Under the pieces are notes generated by a model, which saw only the letters and a program-made list of their open reading frames with translations, was not told the DNA's origin and made no database searches. A DNA stretch of 64,000 nucleotides from Microbacterium sp. CGR2 (GTDB lineage: Bacteria; Actinomycetota; Actinomycetes; Actinomycetales; Microbacteriaceae): the NCBI RefSeq assembly GCF_003626735.1, contig NZ_RBHX01000002.1:62001-126000 (forward strand), read 5' to 3'. Each line of letters opens with the position of its first letter. Positions within the stretch are counted from its first letter, which is position 1. The translations under genes and the position numbers were made by a program. Positions 1-7,357 of this stretch are shown here, piece after piece.

Positions 1-863
1 GCGATGTGCGGCTGACGTGGCAGAAGGATTGCCACGCGGCGTATGTCATGCGAGTCGTCGATGTCGAGCAAGGCGTATCCCAGCAGCTGAAAGAGAGTGT
101 CTCTGATCCACGGGTTCGTGATCTGCTCGCGCGTCTTGATCTCGACGAGCAGATCGGCGACCACTAAATCGGCGTCCGCGCCGCCCACTGCGGCGCTGCC
201 TAGGAACGTCGGATTAGAAGCGAAGTCGTATCCGTCCGAAGCCGCGACGTTCCATTCCTCGAGGAGAGGGGCGAGGGGCGCGTGCATCCGTGCGACGTCG
301 AAGAGCAGTTCCTCGGGGATCCCCATAGTCAGCTCAACAGCATCCTTAGCCCGCTTGATCTGACGCCCCAGGTCGTTCGTCAGCGCGGTCTCCGGGCCAG
401 CACGGTAGATCGCTTCGCACCAGGCGAGCGGGATCGAGACCCGGGCGAGGCTGAGGGGATGCGGATCCTTTTCCTTGAGCGTCAGGTAACCGAAGTTGAG
501 CGCATCCTGCAGCACGCTCGCAATGTGCTTGCCGCGATGTATGACATCTGGGTTCGCCTGGAGCCGCTCGAGTCCTTCCCACGCGGTCGTGTTACTGATG
601 TCGAAGTCAGGAAGGTCCATGCGCACGCGATAGTCCAGGGCGATTCCCGCCACGGTCGCGTGACGCTTCCGCTGCGCTGGCTTGACCTCGGCAGGGATGG
701 GAATCTGAGTTTCCAGAGACGTGAGATTGTCGAAGTCGAACCGAGCAGCACCCGCTGCGCCAGCCGCGCCCCGGGTCCCCGCGGCGGCGAGCTCTACGGC
801 GCTCGCGTAGACGAACTGCCGGACGGGCGAGCTCAACTCTTTGAGATGACGGGTCAGCGACAT
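1..863 (-). CDS. Putative RecB-like PD-(D/E)XK nuclease-fold protein (3' end missing, runs off left edge)
   Basis: Open from ATG at 863 to the window edge (287 codons visible, no stop), so its 3' end is outside. The start is the first ATG after an in-frame TAG at 873..875; CGGAG lies a few bases upstream. The C-terminal part carries motifs of the RecB-type PD-(D/E)XK fold: GGADADLVV (228..235), then EIK (241..243), then QLLGY (259..263), which fits the QxxxY motif. The N-terminal half has no motif I recognise; it opens with SLTRHLKELSSPVRQF and has an Ala/Gly-rich stretch at 27..40. No helicase motif is visible. Nuclease activity is an inference from the motif spacing. It lies downstream of the antitoxin-like pair and a DUF1524 relic, all on the minus strand. 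A defence role is possible but not shown. Confidence 0.6.
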   Translation of the reverse strand, partial: MSLTRHLKELSSPVRQFVYASAVELAAAGTRGAAGAAGAARFDFDNLTSLETQIPIPAEVKPAQRKRHATVAGIALDYRVRMDLPDFDISNTTAWEGLERLQANPDVIHRGKHIASVLQDALNFGYLTLKEKDPHPLSLARVSIPLAWCEAIYRAGPETALTNDLGRQIKRAKDAVELTMGIPEELLFDVARMHAPLAPLLEEWNVAASDGYDFASNPTFLGSAAVGGADADLVVADLLVEIKTREQITNPWIRDTLFQLLGYALLDIDDSHDIRRVAILLPRQPHI

Positions 864-938
864 GCTCCGACCCTAGCGGGAGAGTGCGACGGAGAATGCT
901 GGGCATGTTTGACCCAGAACACGAGCACGGAGAATGTG

Positions 939-1145
939 TTACAGAGGCCACGCCACAACGGCGAGCCGTGCGAGCTCGAGCGAACGACGGTCGAGCTCGT
1001 CGAGATCCCATCCGTTCTCCAGCTGGGCGAGGTCCTTCGTCTGCTCGAACTTGGACTCGCTATAGACGTCTACTTTGTCTGAGAATGGCTTGTCTTCGAA
1101 GTCGTTGTTGAGCGTCCGCTCGGCCCGTGAGTACTTCTTCGTTGT
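939..1145 (-). pseudogene. Relic of a DUF262/DUF1524-like protein C-terminus
   Basis: A 68-codon open stretch ends at TAA 939..941 and is preceded by an in-frame TGA (1146..1148). It has no sensible start. It includes KVDVYSESKFEQTKDLA and ends with a WDLDELDRRSLELARLAVVAW-like tail (seen in two parts: ENGWDLDELDRRS and LELARLAVVAWPL). The pattern of Lys-Tyr-Ser, then Trp-x-x-x-x-Ile/Leu-x-x-Arg, then Ala-x-x-x-Trp-Pro is typical of the C-terminus of DUF262/DUF1524 (GmrSD-like type IV restriction) proteins. The rest of the gene is absent from the 150 bases upstream. I read it as a broken restriction gene; family assignment is from memory of the motif. Confidence 0.45.
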
Positions 1146-1295
1146 TCAAGCGGCGACCCCGTCCGACGGACCAGCCAGCGACGCGCCCGGTCCTCGGCGC
1201 CTCCAGAGTGCCCGGCTCCCTGTTTAAAAGAAGGCTGGCCGATCCCCCTATGGGGCGAGGCGTCGTGTGGCTGCTGATAGGTGCGCGGAGCCCGT

Positions 1296-2000
1296 CTAGG
1301 GGGCGTCCGTGGGCGCGCAGTCTCCCGGTCGCGCGGACACTGAACTCGCGATCGCCGCTGCAATCTGGTGCGGATCCCGCTTCATGAGGAGCCATTGCGC
1401 CGGAGCGACCATACCGAGCACAGAGCTTCGCGTTGTCATGAACTCGTATACTCGCGACGCCGACCAAGACTCTGGGAGTTCCTTCCTCAACACTGCAACG
1501 CCGCCGACCACGCTGCAGAATCGGTCAAACTGCCACACCGGGTATCGTCGTTTCCGGTTCGCGACAAAGTAGTAGAGGGCACCCTGTTGGGCTCGCCGGC
1601 GAACCTGGCGAAGGGTGACCATCAGGAAGTCGGCGGCTTCGTCGTCACTCCAGGAGTCGATGACCGCTTCGAGTCGCAGGCGATACTCGGGGCGAAGCCG
1701 AACTCTGGCCTCCCCTGCCGCTTCAGAAAGTGACTCTGTCACGGCGTCCGCGCTTAGCACGGACGCTTGCGCGTCACTTGATTCGAACAGGTCGCCCTGG
1801 GTCTCACTGACCATGTCGACCATTGTGTGAAGAAGCGCGTCGATCAGCTTCCAGTCCCGCCCTGAATCAGAAGCGGCTTGCACGAGGCGCCGGAACGAAT
1901 CGAGTACGGCGTTGAAGTCCTCTTGAGTCGCCTCCGCGCTCTCATCATGCTGGGCGGGAGGCTTGGAGGCTTCCTTATGGCTTCGAGGGTCGCTGTTCAC
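1296..2000 (-). CDS. HTH protein with Xre/MbcA/ParS-antitoxin-like C-terminus (paralogue B)
   Basis: 234 aa from GTG at 2000, chosen because GGAGG lies 6 nt upstream; it overlaps the end of paralogue A (stop 1975) by 26 bp, so the two are translationally linked. Residues 1..90 are polar and probably disordered. Residues 120..150 (DEAADFLMVTLRQVRRRAQQG) form a helix-turn-helix. Then comes RYPVWQF (152..158) and a C-terminal AQWLLMKRDPHQI (201..213). The order HTH, yPxWQF, then PxxWL..gDxxxV matches the DUF2384 / Xre-MbcA-ParS antitoxin class. Such proteins normally pair with a RES-domain toxin; none is adjacent here. Function is unproven: antitoxin, regulator or phage-defence component. Confidence 0.6.
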   Translation of the reverse strand: MNSDPRSHKEASKPPAQHDESAEATQEDFNAVLDSFRRLVQAASDSGRDWKLIDALLHTMVDMVSETQGDLFESSDAQASVLSADAVTESLSEAAGEARVRLRPEYRLRLEAVIDSWSDDEAADFLMVTLRQVRRRAQQGALYYFVANRKRRYPVWQFDRFCSVVGGVAVLRKELPESWSASRVYEFMTTRSSVLGMVAPAQWLLMKRDPHQIAAAIASSVSARPGDCAPTDAP

Positions 2001-2949
2001 TCGACACCTCCAACGTCTTGAGCACGTCGACGACGCGCTGAGGATCGTCACCGCGCATCAACCACTCAACCGGCGAGTAGATAGTTTCGCCAGCCGCCAG
2101 TTCTCGTCTCGGCGCCGTCATGAACGAATTGATCGCAAGGGGCGACCAATGCCCCGGGATGGCGGGCACGACAGCATTGATTCCTGGGACGACGGCGAAC
2201 CGCGGTCTTCCCGCGAACTGCCAGGAGGGGTACCGCCACGCGGAGCCGCACTCCACGACATGCAGGTAGCCCCGGCGGCTGAGGCGTCGTAGTGAGGTAG
2301 GCGTGATCCGGAGCAGCGCACGAGCCGCATCGGCGCTCAGCGATTCCGTCGAAGCGACGGGTCTTGTGACAGATTCAAGCCGCGCGCGCGTTTCGTCACT
2401 ACCGTGTGGCATCGCGTTGAACGCGCGGGACTGCTCCCGGAATCGCGGGCCGACTCTGAGGCTCCTTGTCACTTGCTTGTCGTAACCGATGTATCCGCGA
2501 CGACGCCACTCGATCGCCACATGTCGACGGAACTCGTTGCCGCCCCGGCGGCGATCCAGGGCGTCCCAATCGGCCGGCAGGCGACACGGAACTCCGCCCG
2601 AGTCCGGCAGCAGGTGCTCGAATAGCTCACGAAACGTAGGGCCATGGGAGTGGCGGCGACGATACTGAGCAACGAAGATCGCCGCCGAGAGAGCCCATTC
2701 GTCTGCGGTCTCGTCGTTCGTGAACTCCTCGAAGGTGTAGCTCCACGCGGCAGGCGGGGGATGATTCGCGCTCCGCCACCATGCGGTCCAGTACTTGTCC
2801 GCCAAGATTTCCGTCACAATCGCGGTCGCACGCTTCGGGCCAGCCCTGCGGTGCGACCGCGGTGTCCGGAGGGCGGGCAGCACACGTGCAGAGTGGAAGG
2901 ATCCGGCGGTAGTCGATTGTTTCGTATGGCCATCAAAATTATGCCACAT
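1975..2949 (-). CDS. Winged-helix plus Xre/MbcA/ParS-antitoxin-like protein (paralogue A)
   Basis: 324 aa if it starts at ATG 2949; no good ribosome site is seen there, so leaderless initiation or a later GTG at 2814 is possible. Residues 88..172 look like a winged helix (GPTFRELF, then WRRRGYIGYDKQVTRSLRVG). Residues 207..236 are a second helix-turn-helix. Then RYPSWQF (239..245) and SPVEWLMRGDDPQRV (292..306) match paralogue B position for position. The shared C-terminus is the DUF2384 / MbcA-ParS antitoxin-like fold. It is divergent from the XRE gene at 2993, only 43 bp away. Two such proteins in tandem without a RES toxin is unusual. Role unknown. Confidence 0.55.
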   Translation of the reverse strand: MWHNFDGHTKQSTTAGSFHSARVLPALRTPRSHRRAGPKRATAIVTEILADKYWTAWWRSANHPPPAAWSYTFEEFTNDETADEWALSAAIFVAQYRRRHSHGPTFRELFEHLLPDSGGVPCRLPADWDALDRRRGGNEFRRHVAIEWRRRGYIGYDKQVTRSLRVGPRFREQSRAFNAMPHGSDETRARLESVTRPVASTESLSADAARALLRITPTSLRRLSRRGYLHVVECGSAWRYPSWQFAGRPRFAVVPGINAVVPAIPGHWSPLAINSFMTAPRRELAAGETIYSPVEWLMRGDDPQRVVDVLKTLEVSSEQRPSKP

Positions 2950-2967
2950 AGATCAGGCCGCATAGAT
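2947..2967. promoter_or_regulatory. Direct repeat CATAGAT in the divergent promoter region
   Basis: CATAGAT occurs at 2947..2953 and again at 2961..2967, in the 43-bp gap between the divergent genes at 2949 and 2993. The first copy covers the ATG of paralogue A. Spacing of 14 bp start to start is compatible with a repressor binding the same face roughly 1.3 turns apart. The XRE protein encoded alongside is the obvious candidate binder. This is inference from position only. Confidence 0.3.
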
Positions 2968-2992
2968 ACGTCATGACGGCAAGCCTTAGGGG

Positions 2993-3268
2993 GTGGGCAG
3001 ACGTGCGGTCGAGGCAGAGTGGGGAGACTTCTCGGATCGCCTAGCACTCCGTCTTCGAATCTTGCGGGAGCGCTCCAACCTCTCTCAGGAGGATGTGGCA
3101 TATCGAGCCGGTATCACCCGTTATACGTACCAGCGCCTCGAAAAGGGTGTCACCCGCCACGGTGACCCCGTTAATCCGACGCTCCGCTCGCTGATTGCCA
3201 TCGCGCAAGCCTTGGGAGTTGGACTACACGAGCTCATCCCCGACGAGTTGCCCGATCTTCGCCCATAG
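2993..3268 (+). CDS. Small XRE-family regulator
   Basis: 91 aa from GTG at 2993. Residues 14..83 form a standard cro/C1 helix-turn-helix: LALRLRILRERSNLSQEDVA, then RAGITRYTYQRLEKG, then LRSLIAIAQALGVGLHELI. The insertion RHGDPVNPT between the recognition helix and the last helices is common in actinobacterial members of this group. There is no second domain, so it is probably a dimeric repressor. It is divergent from the antitoxin-like pair and could control both directions. A GC-rich purine run sits right before the GTG; the ribosome site is weak, which leaves some doubt about the exact start. Confidence 0.8.
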   Translation: MGRRAVEAEWGDFSDRLALRLRILRERSNLSQEDVAYRAGITRYTYQRLEKGVTRHGDPVNPTLRSLIAIAQALGVGLHELIPDELPDLRP

Positions 3269-3451
3269 GACGGGTCAGGTATCGCGGCCAGTTCCGACTG
3301 AGTCGGCGCGAGGGGCAAACAGTTGAGTGGGCCGATACTGAGGTTGTTGTGCGCGCGATCACAGTAGAGAAGCCGTCGAGGAGCGCTCTGAACCGAGCGA
3401 GACTCACTCGAGTGGTCTTCGTGGGATCAACGCCCTCACGAGACTCCCAAG
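3269..3451. other. Spacer between XRE gene and left end of the 9.1-kb unit
   Basis: No gene can be supported. One plus-strand frame stays open from the XRE stop through 3450 and reads as plausible protein sequence (for example RVRYRGQFRLSRREGQTVEW), but its only usual start is GTG 3349. If the 9.1-kb unit is removed in silico this frame reads a further 15 codons and stops antisense to the HNH gene. It may be the tail of a decayed gene. CTCACGAGACTC at 3435..3446 resembles the terminal repeats that follow. Bases 3447..3451 (CCAAG) are the left target duplication. Confidence 0.4.
3447..3451. repeat. Left target-site duplication (CCAAG)
   Basis: CCAAG directly abuts the left inverted repeat at 3452. 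The identical pentamer follows the right inverted repeat at 12561..12565. Removing the unit and one copy restores a continuous sequence. Confidence 0.75.
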
Positions 3452-3655
3452 TGTCCGATCTCACGAAGCTGTCGGAGTCTCACGAAAGCTATCGGAGCGC
3501 CTCACGAAAGTGGCGGAGTCTCAAATCGCCTGTCGGATCGCGGAGGCGCCATCTGCCTGCCTCAAACGATCGTTTTCGGTGTGGGCCGGTTGCTGGGCCC
3601 GTCAGCCCCGCCACAAGGGTTCCCCGAATCCCCCTTTCGGCAGACAGTTTCGGTG
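3452..3655 (+). repeat. Left end repeat array of the 9.1-kb unit
   Basis: Three tandem copies of a TCTCACGAAgcTgtCGGAG unit lie at 3459..3477, 3478..3497 and 3500..3518, with a degenerate fourth at 3519..3540. They are followed by AAACGATCGTTTTCGGTG (3564..3581), repeated inverted at 12302..12319. TTTCGG occurs at 3574, 3635 and 3648. These are likely transposase-binding sites. No gene is present between 3452 and 3659. Confidence 0.65.
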
Positions 3656-3659
3656 GGGG

Positions 3660-4205
3660 CTACTGAGCAAGGGTCGAGCGTTTGATCATCGTGAGCAGCT
3701 CCTGGCGGATGAGATGTAGCTCGCGCGCGTCGATGTAACCTTCAGCTGCCGCCGTAGCGGCCCCCTCGGCGCTGTGACGGATCACGAGGGACCGACCCAG
3801 CGCGATCCGGTCGTTATGGAAGGCTCGGCGCCACCTGTCTGCATCTTCGCGTAGGACCTCGATTGCGGCGGGTGTTTCGTTGAACAGTGGTGCGAGCGCG
3901 CTGGGGGCGAAGATCCTTGCGGCCACGGCGCTGTCTCCGGTGAGCGCGCGGACATAGGCGGACAGCAGCGCGCCCTCTTCATCATTCGGCCCGACCAGCT
4001 GATGGACGACGTTCCAGAGGCGGTCCACCACTTCGCGGCAGACAGCCGCACGCAGGTCTTCCTTCGCGCCGAAGTGGTACAGCAGGCCGCCCTTGGAGAT
4101 GCCGGCAGCAGCAGCGATCTGCTCGAGCGTCGCTGCATGTCCGCGTTCGACGAAGAGCTGTTCCGCCGCGGCGACGATTTCTGCCCGGGACGATGGTCTC
4201 GACAT
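3660..4205 (-). CDS. TetR-family regulator (last gene of catabolic operon)
   Basis: 181 aa. ATG 4205 is chosen: it starts 8 nt after the amidohydrolase stop and gives the usual short N-terminus (MSRPSSRAEIVAAAEQLF). Residues 7..53 are the TetR helix-turn-helix, with LEQIAAAAGISKGGLLYHFG as turn and recognition helix. The rest (about 60..181) is the ligand-binding and dimerisation domain, which does not reveal the ligand. As the last gene of the P450-to-amidohydrolase operon it would be autoregulated. It could recognise either of the two palindromes in the unit (9947 or 12130). Confidence 0.9.
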   Translation of the reverse strand: MSRPSSRAEIVAAAEQLFVERGHAATLEQIAAAAGISKGGLLYHFGAKEDLRAAVCREVVDRLWNVVHQLVGPNDEEGALLSAYVRALTGDSAVAARIFAPSALAPLFNETPAAIEVLREDADRWRRAFHNDRIALGRSLVIRHSAEGAATAAAEGYIDARELHLIRQELLTMIKRSTLAQ

Positions 4206-4213
4206 GCGAAGAG

Positions 4214-5857
4214 CTATCCTTCTGCAGCGGCCCACACGGGGCTGCCGCCGACGTATGTGGCGATCGGGGCGAGCGTGTGCAACTCGAGAGGCGGCGTGGC
4301 AAACGGGTCTCGATCAAGGATGGTGAGATCGGCAAGCATCCCTGGTTCGATGACGCCGGTTCGATCGATGCGGTTCACGTAGGCCCCGCCGGAGGTGTAG
4401 GCAGTCATCGCTTGGGTGAGGGTGAGTTTCTGGCGTTCGATGAACACGGGGGTGTCGGGTTCGGAGCCTGGCGCGACGCGATTGACGGCGACGTGAATGG
4501 CGTCGAGGGGCGAGGGGTCGCTGACGGGCCAGTCGCTGCCCGCCGACAGGCGGGCGCCTGCCCGGACGAGGTCTCCGAAGGGGAACTGTTGATCGGCTCG
4601 TTCTAGTCCGATCAGCGGGATGCACAGGTGGTCCATCTGCTGGCCGTGAGCGGCCCAAAGCGCTTGGATGTTCGCGGTGACGTTCAGGGGCGCGAACCGC
4701 GGGATATCGGACGGTCGCACGGACTGCAGGTGCGCGATCTGATGACGGAACTCCCCTGGGTGTTCTGCGGCTTCGAGGGCGTCGAGGACCTCGGTGAGAG
4801 CGCGGTCGCCCATGGTGTGGAAATGCATGTCGAACCCGGCGTCCTGCAACGCACGAACAACCTGGTCGAGAACATCCGGAGCGATGAGGGAATCGCCGGT
4901 GATGTCTGTGGGGAGGCCGGTGACGTCGAGGTAGGGGGCGTGCATGGCGGCGGTGTGGTTCTCGGGGATGCCGTCTTGCATGATTTTCACCGTGCGGGCG
5001 GTGAAGAGCCCGGTCGCACCGTCACGTCGAGCGATCATCGCGGGGATCTGGTCGGTGCCGAGGGCGGGGTCGTAGAACAGTGCGCCGTTCACGCGGGCTG
5101 TGAGAACGCCGGTAGATGCAGCGCGACGGTAGGTCTCGTACACGTCGGCGATGTCGCCGAAGTTCCCCACCAGGGCGTCCTGCCAGGCGGTGACGCCGTG
5201 AGCATGCAGCGTGCGTTGCGCGGCGGTGAGCGCGGTATCGAGATCGGCCGGCGACGGTGTGGGCTTCACACCGTCGAGGAGAGCCATTGCTGATTCGTGC
5301 AGCACCCCCGTGGGAGTCCCGGAGGAGTCGCGTTCGATACGACCGCCGACAGGATCCAGGGTGGCCGAGGTGATGCCTGCCCTGCGGAGTGCTGCGGTGT
5401 TGACCCAGACGGCATGTTCGTCGCGCACGACGACTGCCGCAGGGCGCTCACCGCAGATGGCATCCAGAATCTCCTTCCGGGGACCTCCGTCAGGGAAGGC
5501 GGCGAAGGTCCAGCCCGCACCTGTCACCCAGTCTCGATCCGGGTGGGCGCGAGCGTAGCGGGCGATCTCGTCGAGGAACTGCTCTGCGGTGTCGAGGTCG
5601 TGCAGCGCGCATTCCTGCATGTGCACGCCCGCCATGACGGGGTGAACGTGTGCGTCCTGGAAGCCGGGGAGGAGAAGGCCCGAGCCGACATCAATGATCT
5701 CGCCCGCCGATGCTCTGAAGTCGTCGATGGCGGCGGGAGCGTGTTCGACCGCGGCGATCACTCCGTCGGTCACAGCGACCGCGCCTGACCTGGGCGTGGT
5801 CAGACCCGCACTCCAGTAATTACCGGTGAAGACGATATCGAAGGTCGGGCGGGCCAT
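4214..5857 (-). CDS. Amidohydrolase family 3 (YtcJ/NfdA-like)
   Basis: 547 aa. ATG 5857 is preferred: AAGGAG lies about 10 nt upstream and it starts 5 nt after the permease stop; a GTG at 5866 would touch the ribosome site. HVH (70..72, in QDAHVHPVMAG) provides the metal ligands of the amidohydrolase fold. DMHFHTMGDRALTEVL and SAGSDWPVSDPSPLDA near the C-terminal third are characteristic of the YtcJ group. Known members hydrolyse C-N bonds, such as N-substituted formamide deformylase. No signal peptide, so cytoplasmic. The neighbouring permease and P450 suggest it acts on an imported amide or cyclic nitrogen compound after or before oxidation. The true substrate is unknown. Confidence 0.85.
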   Translation of the reverse strand: MARPTFDIVFTGNYWSAGLTTPRSGAVAVTDGVIAAVEHAPAAIDDFRASAGEIIDVGSGLLLPGFQDAHVHPVMAGVHMQECALHDLDTAEQFLDEIARYARAHPDRDWVTGAGWTFAAFPDGGPRKEILDAICGERPAAVVVRDEHAVWVNTAALRRAGITSATLDPVGGRIERDSSGTPTGVLHESAMALLDGVKPTPSPADLDTALTAAQRTLHAHGVTAWQDALVGNFGDIADVYETYRRAASTGVLTARVNGALFYDPALGTDQIPAMIARRDGATGLFTARTVKIMQDGIPENHTAAMHAPYLDVTGLPTDITGDSLIAPDVLDQVVRALQDAGFDMHFHTMGDRALTEVLDALEAAEHPGEFRHQIAHLQSVRPSDIPRFAPLNVTANIQALWAAHGQQMDHLCIPLIGLERADQQFPFGDLVRAGARLSAGSDWPVSDPSPLDAIHVAVNRVAPGSEPDTPVFIERQKLTLTQAMTAYTSGGAYVNRIDRTGVIEPGMLADLTILDRDPFATPPLELHTLAPIATYVGGSPVWAAAEG

Positions 5858-5862
5858 CTCTT

Positions 5863-7323
5863 TCACGCTCCTTCTACAGGTTCCACCTGGCGCGGGGCGC
5901 TGCCGCGATCGGTGGAGCGGCGGGACTTGCGCCTAGCGATGCTGCCGATGAACGCGGCGATGAACACCACGGCAGGGGTGAGCACGACGACGGTGTTGAG
6001 GACGCCGCCGGCCCCGGTGAGCAGCTCGATGTTGAGGATCATCATCGTCACCACCGCCACCAGTAGCAGCGCGGCCACGGCAGCGAGGATGCTGAACAGG
6101 GTTCGGCGTCCCGTAGTGATGCCCTCGCGGGGACGGGCGAAGAACACCGCGACCGCGATGGACGCCAGTGCCATCAGGGAGATGAGACCGAGCGTTCCGG
6201 GGCTCGAGAACCAGACGGTCAGCTGTAGGTACGGGTCAAGACCCAACAAGCCGAAGATCAGCACGAACGCGGCGGTGACGATTGCCTGCACGTTCCCGAA
6301 CGACGGGGACCGGAACTTCGGGTGCACGCGCATCGCCGGCTTCGGGAGAATGCCGTCGGTGCCCATGGAGTGACCGTATCGGCTGACCGCGTTGAAGTAG
6401 GCGATGCCGGAGGCGATCGAGCTGGTGACGAGGAGGGCTTGCGCGGTCAGCCCAGCCCAGGGCCCCAGGTAGTAGTCGCCGATGATGTAGATCAGGGCGG
6501 TCGGATTCTCCGCGATCGCGGCCGCCAGCTCTGGGACGCTGAATGCTTGGGCGATGGCCCAGGCGACGATGCAGTAGAAGACGGCGAGGAAGACCAGCGA
6601 GATGATCGTTGCCCGTGGGATGGTGCGGGTCGGGTTCTTGGCCTCTGCCCGGTAGATGGTGGTCGATTCGATGCCGAAGTAGGCCCCGAACCACACCAAC
6701 GCCGCGGCAGCCATGCCCGGTGTGAAGACGTTAGAAGGTTCGAACGACTCGACGCTCAGGCCCGTGGGGGCGGTGCGGGCGAGCACGGCGATGGCGATCA
6801 CGACGAGGATGCCGACCTCGGCGACGAGGAGCAGCACCAGTACCTTCACACCGACGTCGATGCCGCGGCGACAGACGTACCAGATCAGTGCGGTGATGAG
6901 CAGGCCGAGCACCCACCAGGGGATGTCGATGCCGGTGCTGACCAGGATGAGGTTCTGTGTGGTGGCGCTGACGATGCCCATACCACCGATGTTGATGGTG
7001 AGGTAGGCGGTGATGGCCAGTGCGGCCGCAGCGGTTCCGGCTGCGGGCCCGAGTCCTTCACCGATGTAGGCGTAGAACGTGCCGGGTTTGGCGACGAAGC
7101 GGGTCATCGCGAGGATGCCGACCACGAACATCGCAAGCACGACCCCCGCGACAAGGAATCCTGCGGGGGCGCCGATGCCACCCACAAGGAAGCCGATAGG
7201 CCCGTACCCGGCGATGAGACTGAGCGGGGCGGCGGCGGCGACGACGATGAGGGCGATGCCGCCAGCGGTCAGTACGCCGGATTTGAGGGTGACGACGGGG
7301 ACAGGGGAATCTTCTTGAGTCAT
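5863..7323 (-). CDS. APC-family amino acid/amine permease
   Basis: 486 aa with about 12 hydrophobic segments. TLKSGVLTAGGIALIVVAAAAP at the N-terminus, split as LKSGVLTAGGIALIV and AAAAPL, is the usual APC start with an unwound first helix. KPGTFYAYIGEGLG, then GVKVLVLLLVAEVGILVVIA, fit the superfamily. The C-terminus is basic (IARRKSRRSTDRG). It lies in the cytoplasmic membrane and imports an amino acid, amine or similar compound by proton symport. Stop at 5863 is 5 nt before the amidohydrolase ATG, so the two are coupled and the permease likely supplies that enzyme's substrate. Confidence 0.88.
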   Translation of the reverse strand: MTQEDSPVPVVTLKSGVLTAGGIALIVVAAAAPLSLIAGYGPIGFLVGGIGAPAGFLVAGVVLAMFVVGILAMTRFVAKPGTFYAYIGEGLGPAAGTAAAALAITAYLTINIGGMGIVSATTQNLILVSTGIDIPWWVLGLLITALIWYVCRRGIDVGVKVLVLLLVAEVGILVVIAIAVLARTAPTGLSVESFEPSNVFTPGMAAAALVWFGAYFGIESTTIYRAEAKNPTRTIPRATIISLVFLAVFYCIVAWAIAQAFSVPELAAAIAENPTALIYIIGDYYLGPWAGLTAQALLVTSSIASGIAYFNAVSRYGHSMGTDGILPKPAMRVHPKFRSPSFGNVQAIVTAAFVLIFGLLGLDPYLQLTVWFSSPGTLGLISLMALASIAVAVFFARPREGITTGRRTLFSILAAVAALLLVAVVTMMILNIELLTGAGGVLNTVVVLTPAVVFIAAFIGSIARRKSRRSTDRGSAPRQVEPVEGA

Positions 7324-7357
7324 GACGTGCTCGACAATCTGGTTCGGGTGGTGAATG

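Noticed and set aside
1149..1295. Two SLFKRR-encoding stretches near 1136 and 1230 on the plus strand
   Set aside because: The match is short and the DNA around them differs; taken as coincidence, not a repeat.
3349..3666. Open frame crossing the left end of the 9.1-kb unit
   Set aside because: It spans the insertion junction and repeat array; the first part may be a decayed gene but no family is recognisable.
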